DNA of 64,000 bases from Tritrichomonas musculus (lineage: Eukaryota; Parabasalia; Tritrichomonadida; Tritrichomonadidae). The notes beneath the pieces are model-generated. The model searched no databases and was not told where the DNA came from. It saw nothing but the letters and a program-made list of their open reading frames with translations. A program made the position numbers and the translations under genes. Every line of letters begins with the position of its first letter. Within the stretch, counting starts at the first letter, position 1. Of this stretch, positions 20,444 through 28,467 are shown one piece after another. The DNA lies in assembly GCA_039105265.1 (NCBI GenBank), contig JAPFFF010000011.1, positions 1 to 64,000 on the forward strand, given 5' to 3'.

Positions 20444-21363
20444 TCGACAGGCGTAGCTCTATTTTAACTTTTATAAAACTTATTTTTTTTCTGGGAAAAA
20501 CGTTATTTTTAAATTTTTGATAATTTTCGGTTCACTTTTTGATAATCTTCGAATGACTTTTTGATAACTTTTGGTTTATTTTTTGTTTATTTTCGGTTCA
20601 CTTTTTGTTAATTTTCGGTTCACTTTTTGATAATTTTCGGTTCACTTTTTGTAAACTTTCGATCGACTTTTTGATAATTTATGATTTATTTTTTGTTTAT
20701 TTTCGGTTCACTTTTTGTTAATTTTCGGTTCACTTTTTGTTAATTTTTGATTGACTTTTTAAGAAATATCAACTTTTTAAGTAATTCAATTTTATTTATG
20801 TTTTGTTTCTTTATTTCATTTATTTTAAAGTAATATATGCGAAATTTCAAGAAATAAAAGACATATAACACTTCCTAAATACTTATTCAAGTATATTCTA
20901 TAAATATAAAAAGAAAATTTAATATGATTTTTCCAAAAAAGAAGTTTTCATCAAAATTTATTGAAAATAATTATAATCTACTTAAGTAAAGTATTTTCCA
21001 TAAGTTAATCACTTTTTTTCTAAAAGAAAGTATATTTCTCAATATTAATTGAAAATTTTTTTTGATTATTTTGATATATTACCCAAAAAAACTTTATATT
21101 TACATAAAATAATCTGTATTTATAATCATTTTCATTCTTTTTTCTTATTCCTATTTGATCAACGAGATAATTATTATATCTTAATTAATGTAAAATAATA
21201 TAAAGAACATTTAATACACTGATATTAGATTTAAAATAACTTGTATTTATGTTAAAAAGTAAGTTACAGTCATCTATTTGACCCAAATATATTATCTTTA
21301 TTATTTCCATATTCAATAGTTTACAATTAAAAACTAAAATGTTTATAAAACTACACCTGTCGA
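20444..21363. repeat. Inner inverted repeat pair, tcgacagg(c/t)gtag
   Basis: The 13-mer tcgacaggcgtag at 20444-20456 recurs in reverse complement at 21351-21363 with a single mismatch. Both copies are followed inward, after different gaps, by a ttttataaa word. GC-rich 13-mers of this kind are rare in the surrounding AT-rich DNA, so the match is unlikely to be chance. It may be the end pair of an element nested in the outer one, or subterminal repeats of the same element. Confidence 0.5.
20514..20755. repeat. 22-bp minisatellite, 11 units, with 110-bp higher-order period
   Basis: There are eleven 22-bp units on the pattern tttttgataattttcggtt + cac. Units 4 and 5 are identical to units 9 and 10, units 1 and 6 match, and units 3 and 8 are close, so five-unit blocks of 110 bp were duplicated after the monomers had diverged. 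The array lies inside both inverted-repeat pairs. No coding frame uses it. Confidence 0.85.
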
Positions 21364-21473
21364 ATAAATAATTTTAATTTTATGTTTTTTATATTCTATA
21401 TAGAGTAAATAATATAATATTAAAAAATAAAGGATATTGGAGACTTTTTATAGTTCCCGCACTTCTTAATAAT

Positions 21474-22598
21474 AATACCCTTACAAATTAACTGTCATTT
21501 TTTTTTGCGGAATAAACGTACGAGTAAACGTAAGAAGAAATTTTTGAAAAATTTTCTCACAAATAATATTTCTTTCTCTCTCAAAATCTGACAATTCTTT
21601 TTATTCCCATTGAATTTTTTTGAAATAATATTTTTTTTATCAGAATTTTGACCGTTTATTATTGATTTTACATGTAAATGAGGTTTTTCTTTATATTTAA
21701 CAAATATTTGGATAAAATCTTTGGGGATTTAAATCATTATATCCTATATTATTTAATGCCCAAGTTATAACGAATTTTGTTTTTTTAATCGTTAGCAATT
21801 TTTTTAATAATTAAAAATTCAAATTAAATCCCAATATTTATAGTTATAATATAATTATAAATAATATTAAATTTATTTATACCATTTTTTTAATATAAAT
21901 CTCATTATTCATCGACTTTTTCTATATTTTTTTATTTAAAAAAAGCTAAAATTGAAATTTTAGAGTGATTATTATATAAAATTAAGATTCATACTTAAGT
22001 ATTATACTTATGCATTATCTAAAACGCACGTTGGAAGCACAAATTAATCAAATTATAGCGATTTTCAATCTTTATTGAATAATATTAAAAAAAGCAAAAA
22101 GAGTCAAATAAAAAGCATAATAAGAGAATGGTTATAAAGAATATGTTTAGTAAAAACCATAAAATTAAAAAGAATCGAAAAAAATAAATATCGTAATCGA
22201 ATAATCTTTCAAATTTGAATTAGCAACGAATTGAGATCACCTATACACTTAGGAACTGTAATAATATTTTGGTCTCGATGTTTCAGAAGCAAGATTTAAG
22301 TAGAAATTGAGCAAAGGAACTTGTATAAAAAAATGGGTGAATTTTATGATTTACGATCACTCTTTCAAAATTAGATTATATTCACTTTTTCATAAAAAAT
22401 AAGATTTTCTTATAAAGCATATTTCTTTCTAATAAAATCTAAAAGATTACTAATTATCTGTTAAAAAATATATGTTTTGTAAATGACAATTCTTTTTTGA
22501 ATTGAGTTTATTCAAAAAAAAAAATTAAAAATTTTAAATGAAAATTTTACGTACGTTTATTCCGCAAAAAAAAATGACAGTTAATTTGTAAGGGTATT
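21474..22598. mobile_element. Non-autonomous DNA transposon with perfect 49-bp terminal inverted repeats
   Basis: The 49 bases at 21474-21522 (beginning aatacccttacaaattaact) are the exact reverse complement of 22550-22598. The element is about 1.12 kb and has no long open frame, so it would need a transposase supplied elsewhere. The outer ends read TA-CCCTTAC, so TA could be the duplicated target as in Tc1/mariner elements, but this is inference. Perfect identity of the ends suggests recent movement. Its left end directly abuts the outer inverted repeat of the neighbouring candidate element, and its right end lies about 90 bp from the 3' end of the Nup93-like gene. Confidence 0.8.
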
Positions 22599-22685
22599 TG
22601 ATAAAAAAAAAAATAAAAAAAAAAAAGATTGAACGCGATTGCACACATATATATGATCTTTTTTAATATAAACATAAACAAAAAT

Positions 22686-24860
22686 CTATTTAACTAGTCT
22701 GCACAAATTCAATATCTGAGCCTGCGTCTCGCTGCGAAGGTCCAGGTAAGAGGCGAACTCTCTGATCGCCTCCGTTCTTTCTCTTAGCTTTTCGCGCATG
22801 TATAGCGAATTTGCTTCTTTTTCTGAGTTTAGGTAGATGTTGTAGTAAGCATGCAGCGCGGGCACAAAAACGAATGGAACCACGCCTTTCACGATCTCTG
22901 GCAGAGCGAGATACTCACGAAATTTGGAGTCAGCGAGAATGCTCAGCGAGGGGAAGATGTCTGCCTCTTCGAACCCGCTCGCCGCCTTCTCATAGTTCTC
23001 AGCGCGTTCGAACTCGCAGGCGCAAGCCAATTTAATAAGCAAATTCATCGTCCTCAACGATTCCATGCCAACGTGGCGGCAATCATCGATGCTTTTCTCT
23101 TCTTCTTGAATGAGCGCGAAATGCTGAATTACAATATTAAGTGCGTCGTTATTTGCGAAGTTTTCAATGATCTGCCTCAAACGGACACAGTCATACGAGA
23201 CAACGCCGCGATAGTCTCCACGAAGAAGGTAAAGCGTTATGGCAAGATCGTATAGATTCAATCGACGAGCTTCTATTGCAGACTTTTCTAATACCTCATT
23301 GATTTCATCCGGCAGTAAAACTCTCATGATTGGAGCAGCAGAATCAGAGCCATTGAAGCTGGTTCCGCTTTCAAACATCCTTTGGCCATGTTTGGCTTTA
23401 ATAACGAGCTTGGTAAGCGAATCAATACGATTGTCATGTTCACGTATTAATGATAAATATCGAATTGCTGATTCTTGGTCTGCCTTGAAAACTTCGATGG
23501 CATGTCTGATTAAAGGCTTGAGTATAATATCGCTTGTGATGAAGCCTGATACATGAAGACAAAGAGCAACATGAAGATTATCTTTGGCATATTCTGTTCG
23601 ATCAAGGAGCCATTGTGCGGCTTCATAAAAAAATCCAGTCATCATCAAAATTTGGCCTTGCAAATTGGGTTGGTCGAATTGGTGCTTTTCATTCAATTTC
23701 GCTGCTAAGGTATTTGGATCTTCGCAAAATTGAAGTTCATACCAAAGCCAATCTTGAATCTTGATTCTTTTCTCGGTTTTTATATTTCTCCTTGCTTTTG
23801 TTAAAACTGAAAGAGCTAAAACCTTGAATATATCAAAGCGTGTAGATATAAATTCGGCGTCAAGATATGTAATTAGGGTTTCGCGAAGCTTTCCTGTCAA
23901 TTTAATATGGTTTGAATAATACTGAATAGCTGTTTTGACATCAGTATCAATTTCAGCTGTATCAGCAAAATTACTGGCTTCTTTCAATGCACCACATCTA
24001 ATTGAATAAAAAATAATAGCCCATGGGCTGTCGATGTGCTTGTTCTTTCTTAAATTGAGATAAGCTCTGATTGTTGGAGCTATACCGATAACTCCTCCTC
24101 TATCTGCATTACGAAGACTTGTATTTACTTCATTTTGGATAAACCTCTTCTTTTGAGACTCAAGAAAAGCAGAGGCCCCTTCAACGATCCAATTTTTGGA
24201 TTCTCTATGAATTTTAAGGTTGTATATCAAATTAAAAGTATCTGCAAAATATCTTTGAGATTCGTAATTGAAGAGCTTTCCTCTTGATGATATAATGGCA
24301 TCGAAGACATTTTTTGCCATATCTTCATCGAATTTTGTAAGCAAATCGCAATAAAATCTGGCTTTTTCAACCAATTCCATTTTCACCTCATCGCCATAAA
24401 TCTCTAGTAGAGATGGATCAAGATTATGAATAGGAACAGATACTAATAGGTCCATCTTAGCTGTATCACGAAGATTTGCAGAATCAAGCTGTTTTCTTTG
24501 GAAAGCTTTAAGAATAAGATCATTATTCATTTTTTCGGTAGAAGATTGAATTTTACTGATTGATTTAATAATTGTATCTTGGAAAGAAAAATCAGTTCTA
24601 TCGCGAAAAGAAATATAATTGTTTGAAAAGACACGAGGTTGGCTAATACTATTTAAAATTTCTTTAGTATTTTCGATATTAACATTTTGTCGGGCAAGAA
24701 GAAGATATCCTACGCGATTATCGTCTGTGGACCTAGATATATTAGAAGTACGTTGAAGGATAGTGGGAATTGTAAGCTGAGTTCGAAAAGGAAGTACTTT
24801 TTCAAGTCTTTTGGCTCGTGATAATACTTCAGAAAGTGATACTCCTGATTGAGGATCCAT
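22686..24860 (-). CDS. Nup93/Nic96-family nucleoporin
   Basis: I place the start at the ATG ending at 24860, giving 724 aa; the frame upstream of it has only a TTG. The protein is almost fully helical. The signatures at about 270-300 (YLNLRKNKH, then PWAIIFYSIRCGALKEA) and at about 400-435 (GQILMMTGFFYEAAQWLL, then HVALCLHVSG), and LPDEINEVLEKSAIEARRLN near 520, are those of the Nup93/Nic96 alpha-solenoid, the inner-ring linker of the nuclear pore. The N-terminal region is shorter than in animals (about 820 aa). The last about 115 codons (22686-23040) use far more G and C than the rest of the gene. Confidence 0.82.
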   Translation of the reverse strand: MDPQSGVSLSEVLSRAKRLEKVLPFRTQLTIPTILQRTSNISRSTDDNRVGYLLLARQNVNIENTKEILNSISQPRVFSNNYISFRDRTDFSFQDTIIKSISKIQSSTEKMNNDLILKAFQRKQLDSANLRDTAKMDLLVSVPIHNLDPSLLEIYGDEVKMELVEKARFYCDLLTKFDEDMAKNVFDAIISSRGKLFNYESQRYFADTFNLIYNLKIHRESKNWIVEGASAFLESQKKRFIQNEVNTSLRNADRGGVIGIAPTIRAYLNLRKNKHIDSPWAIIFYSIRCGALKEASNFADTAEIDTDVKTAIQYYSNHIKLTGKLRETLITYLDAEFISTRFDIFKVLALSVLTKARRNIKTEKRIKIQDWLWYELQFCEDPNTLAAKLNEKHQFDQPNLQGQILMMTGFFYEAAQWLLDRTEYAKDNLHVALCLHVSGFITSDIILKPLIRHAIEVFKADQESAIRYLSLIREHDNRIDSLTKLVIKAKHGQRMFESGTSFNGSDSAAPIMRVLLPDEINEVLEKSAIEARRLNLYDLAITLYLLRGDYRGVVSYDCVRLRQIIENFANNDALNIVIQHFALIQEEEKSIDDCRHVGMESLRTMNLLIKLACACEFERAENYEKAASGFEEADIFPSLSILADSKFREYLALPEIVKGVVPFVFVPALHAYYNIYLNSEKEANSLYMREKLRERTEAIREFASYLDLRSETQAQILNLCRLVK

Positions 24861-25097
24861 TTGAATTGAAAATGATTTTAATAAAACGACCAAATAAATT
24901 TTTAAATGATGATGAAAAATATTATTATAAAAATTTCTCCAGCATTTTTAATTAATTTTGTGTAATAAATCAATTTTAAATATATTTATTATTAAAAAGA
25001 AAAAATTATTTAATTTTAATTTAATACTAATGAAGAGAAAGTAATGATTTTTTTGTACAAAAAAAAAAAAAAAAACATAAACCTCAAAATTCAATCA

Positions 25098-25874
25098 ATG
25101 AAAACATCATTATTTGTTTTATTTCTTACCTTTCCAATTTTAATTTGTACTACATCAAAAAATTATACATACCGAATACGATGTATTGGGAACAATTCAT
25201 TCATCAATGAAGATGGAAAATGTGAATGTAAAAGCGAATTTCCTTTTGGCGAACCAAATTCAACTGAAGGATGTTGGAATTGTGATCCCATGTGCGATTT
25301 TAATTCAATATGTTATAAATCTAATAAATGTAAGTGCTTACCTGGATTTTATAAATTTGGATCTCATAATGATTCTTGTAGACTTCCGATTCCAGAGCTA
25401 TTAAAAATCAATCCTGAAACGGGTCCTACATCTGGAGGAAGTAAAATTTTTTTAGAAATTAAATCGCCTCCCAAGCACAAAGTTGTTAAAGCGTTTTGCC
25501 GTTTTGGTCCAATTTTTGTTCCAGCAAAATTCTCAAATGATACATTATTTATTTGTATATCTCCTAATAATAGACGAGGAAAAGTACCATTATCAATTTC
25601 TTACGATTCTGTTCGTTGGTCTGAAAAACAATTCTTTTTTAGATACTATAATGAAGGATATAGTGCATATCATTGTATTCTTCTTATTATTTTAATTTTA
25701 ATAATTTCATTGCTTGCAGTGATTATATTTTGGTATTTCAGAAGTCAGAAAGAATTTTTAACCCAATCGGAAGAAATGCTTCCATTAAACCAATGGCATA
25801 TAAATCAAGGTCTAGAATCTATAACTCAAGAAAAAGGTTTTTTGGATTTCGTTAAGAACATTGCTATTTATTAA
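25098..25874 (+). CDS. Type I membrane protein with Cys-rich and IPT/TIG domains
   Basis: I start at the ATG at 25098 (258 aa). An upstream in-frame ATG at 25044 would put a poly-lysine run before the signal peptide, and an initiator-like TTCAATCA precedes 25098. Residues 1-20 form a signal peptide (LFVLFLTFPILIC). Next is a Cys-rich stretch (about 32-98) with two EGF-like modules: NGKCEC-like and CNPMCDFNSIC-like spacing. An IPT/TIG immunoglobulin-like fold follows at about 102-190, with the typical INPETGPTSGGSKIFL opening. The transmembrane helix (about 195-222, ILLIILILIISLLAVII) is followed by a short cytoplasmic tail of about 36 residues. It is a surface protein, possibly adhesive or receptor-like; the ligand is unknown. 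Confidence 0.8.
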   Translation: MKTSLFVLFLTFPILICTTSKNYTYRIRCIGNNSFINEDGKCECKSEFPFGEPNSTEGCWNCDPMCDFNSICYKSNKCKCLPGFYKFGSHNDSCRLPIPELLKINPETGPTSGGSKIFLEIKSPPKHKVVKAFCRFGPIFVPAKFSNDTLFICISPNNRRGKVPLSISYDSVRWSEKQFFFRYYNEGYSAYHCILLIILILIISLLAVIIFWYFRSQKEFLTQSEEMLPLNQWHINQGLESITQEKGFLDFVKNIAIY

Positions 25875-26022
25875 TTGGTTTTTGTTATTTATTATCTAGA
25901 TGTATTTATAAAGAGCGATATGTTTGAACTTTAATAAATATTATAAAAAATAAAATATTTGAAATTAACTTTTTTTTTTTTTTTAGATAGAAGTAACAAT
26001 AAATATAAATTACATAGACGAA

Positions 26023-27585
26023 TTACTTTGGTGCTGGTTGCTTTATGACTCTTTGTGATATCAAAGATTTCACAATTTCTTGTATTTTCTCAACACGTAA
26101 TTTGTTATCTGCGAGATCAATTTTTAATGATTCGTTTTCTTCTTTAGCAATATTCATTTGATTGATTGCATTATTGCGTAGATTTCTCAGTTTTCTAACT
26201 CTGTCTTTAATCTCTGTAAAAGTGAAGTCTGATTCATCTTCCTCCTCAACCCAAGGTTCATCAATTTTATCAAATGATGTTGCTTTTATGCCAAATCTAA
26301 TCATTTCAACTTTCAATTTTTCTTCCTTCTGAATAAAATCAGAAAGATCATTTTGTACTTCTTGGCAATTTTTCTTTAGTTTGTCAAGTTCTGATATTGA
26401 TTCCTGATCATTAGAGTTTTCTTTGTTTTCTGAATTTTCGGTATTTTCAATTTTTTCTGTATTTGATGTTTCCTCGTTTTGTTGTTCTGGGCTTTTTTCT
26501 GTATCTTCTTCTGAACTAGTATTATTCATTGGCTTTAAAGATTTTGGTATGTTCATTGATGATTCAAGCTTGGCTGCGTTTTCTTCAATAGTTATTTCAG
26601 ATTGAATATCATTTATTTTATCAACTAATTCTTTTTCATGGAGTTTCATTTTTTTAAAGTTTTCAAAAAGTTCGTTCGCTTTCTCTTTCCTTTGTTTACG
26701 ACGACAATTACGCTCTTCGACATTTTCAGGAGTATCTTCTATTCCTTTAAGTCCCTTTTTAATCATATCTTGATATCTACTCAGTTGTTCATTTAAAGTT
26801 GAGATTTCATTTGATAAATCTGTGTTTTTTTTATTTATTTTTTCAAGCTCTTCGTTTGATTGAGTTAATTTCTCTTGAAGATCTGAGATTATTTTATCTT
26901 TTTCTGCTTTTACACTTTTTAAAATTGATTCTCGATTACGTTCGTTATAAATCAACTTTTCATTTTCATTTTGAGCCAGATTTAATTTAGTTTCAAGTTC
27001 TTGTTTAAAGGCTATAACCTTTTTAAGCTTTTCTGTTACATTTGTTTTTTCACGATTAATTTCATGAAATTGACTTTGTTGTGATTGTAAACAAAGCATA
27101 CTTTCAGATATTTGTCCCTCCTTTTTTTTTAATTCGATTCTGAGCTCCTCTACTTGTTTTTTAAGATATACATTTTCATTCTTCGTCTTTTCCGCATTCA
27201 TTGGCATTTTATTTAATCTCAGATTCAAATTTTGCAAATCCGTGCTAATTTTACTGTTTTTTTCTTTTAATTCATTGATTTCATTTGCCTGATTTTTTAA
27301 CTGCGTCTTTAAATTGGTATTTTTTTTTAATAGATCTTCGTTTTGAACCATTATTTTTTGATTTTGTGCTGCAACTTGTTGATTTTCTTCAGTTAGCTGT
27401 GTAACTTTTGCTTCTAGAGCTTTGTTTTCTGCAATAAGTGGATCTTCTTTATAATCAGAAAAAACCATTCCTCGTGATGAATTGATTGGATGTTGAGTAT
27501 AAAGTTCATCAATCTGACTTGTAGGTTGAGCAAGAGGTGGCAATGGAGCAGACTTCCTAACTACACTTGGAAGTCGATGAGACAT
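26023..27585 (-). CDS. Long coiled-coil protein, unknown function
   Basis: This is a 520-aa protein. After a proline-containing head (about 1-50), heptad-rich coiled coil runs from about 50 to 310 (for example ENKALEAKVTQLTEENQQ) and again from about 380 to 515. They are broken by a Glu/Asn/Ser-rich acidic linker (about 335-380). I do not recognise a family; it could be a cytoskeletal, centrosomal or flagellar scaffold. It is convergent with the membrane protein gene to its left and divergent from the ankyrin locus to its right. Confidence 0.78.
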   Translation of the reverse strand: MSHRLPSVVRKSAPLPPLAQPTSQIDELYTQHPINSSRGMVFSDYKEDPLIAENKALEAKVTQLTEENQQVAAQNQKIMVQNEDLLKKNTNLKTQLKNQANEINELKEKNSKISTDLQNLNLRLNKMPMNAEKTKNENVYLKKQVEELRIELKKKEGQISESMLCLQSQQSQFHEINREKTNVTEKLKKVIAFKQELETKLNLAQNENEKLIYNERNRESILKSVKAEKDKIISDLQEKLTQSNEELEKINKKNTDLSNEISTLNEQLSRYQDMIKKGLKGIEDTPENVEERNCRRKQRKEKANELFENFKKMKLHEKELVDKINDIQSEITIEENAAKLESSMNIPKSLKPMNNTSSEEDTEKSPEQQNEETSNTEKIENTENSENKENSNDQESISELDKLKKNCQEVQNDLSDFIQKEEKLKVEMIRFGIKATSFDKIDEPWVEEEDESDFTFTEIKDRVRKLRNLRNNAINQMNIAKEENESLKIDLADNKLRVEKIQEIVKSLISQRVIKQPAPK

Positions 27586-27887
27586 TATCGAAGCCGCACT
27601 TATTTAGATAACGTGTTTTTTTATTTAAAAAATGTTAACAATTATTAAATTATAAAATTTCAATATTAGTATATATAAAAAAGCACACAATCTTAAAAAT
27701 CTAATTTATATATATATTTATTTAAAACGAATTTAAAATATATACTTCAAAAAAATATTTTTTTACAAGATATTTCTTTTTTAAATTTTAAAAATATTTG
27801 AAAAGCATAGAAAAATTCAAAGATATCATTCAAACTAACTCGTTAACTATTGATATATATATATATATAAATCATCATTTCTTCATC
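27586..27887. other. AT-rich divergent intergenic region
   Basis: This stretch holds (TA)n runs near 27700-27715 and 27855-27869 and an initiator-like TCATTTCTTCA directly before the ankyrin ATG at 27888. No gene is visible. Confidence 0.5.
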
Positions 27888-28467
27888 ATGTCGACTCCAT
27901 TCAAATGTGCAAAGCGAAATGATGTTGAACAGTTAAAGAGACTTATTTCTGATGGTGCTGATATTAATCAAATGACAATTCTATCTTAAATATTTAATTT
28001 CGTTTATTTCGAAAAATTTTATGACGAGGTTTTTCATATATTTTCGAAACTTTACTTCATATTGCAGCGATGCGAGGTTCCATAGATGTTGTAAAATTTC
28101 TTTTTACTCAAAAAATAGATATCGATGCCCAAACATTAAATTTCAAAGATACAGCTCTTCATTTAGCTGTTCAAGAAGGTCATAAGGAAATTGTAGAACT
28201 TTTATTAGATGCACATGCAAATCCAAATATAAAAAATTGTGAAATTTTATTAGTTTTATTAATGGTGTTCTTCAAAACTTTATGAAAATCCTATTTTTAT
28301 TGCTGTTCGGTGGTCACATCCTGATCTTGTTCCAATTCTAGTGAAAAATGGAAGTGATATTAATTCCACAAACATAATTTTTATTTTAATAATTTTAATA
28401 ACATTTTATTTTTTTAATTTATAAAGAAACGCCACTTTCAGTTGCAGTTCAGCTTAATTCATCTTCA
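27888..28467 (+). pseudogene. Decayed 5' part of the ankyrin-repeat gene
   Basis: From the ATG at 27888, ankyrin repeats can be read in pieces: a CAKRNDVEQLKRLISDGADIN unit, then ETLLHIAAMRGSIDVVKF with DTALHLAVQEGHKEIVELLL, then IAVRWSHPDLVPILVKNGSDIN, then ETPLSVAVQ, which runs in frame into the open gene at 28468. Between pieces lie three AT-rich inserts of about 40-70 bp with stops or frame changes. All three interrupt the same place in the repeat, between the DIN turn and the ETPL helix start. None has the trichomonad intron motifs. Either the 5' end is decaying or these are unusual introns. Confidence 0.55.

Larger units (their letters stand above)
19996..21468. mobile_element. Candidate non-autonomous DNA element (outer inverted repeat)
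   Basis: A 17-bp end, taagaagtgcgagaact at 19996-20012, is matched in reverse complement at 21452-21468 with one difference. The 1.47 kb between them has no long open frame. It contains an inner inverted pair and a 22-bp minisatellite. Both flanks are AAT/ATT-rich, so a target-site duplication cannot be picked with confidence. A MITE-like element or the relic of a larger transposon is the simplest reading. The family is not identified. Confidence 0.45.

Noticed and set aside
22811-23255. Plus-strand frames in the GC-rich 3' end of the Nup93-like gene
   Set aside because: GC-rich DNA lowers stop frequency. They overlap a well-supported gene on the other strand.
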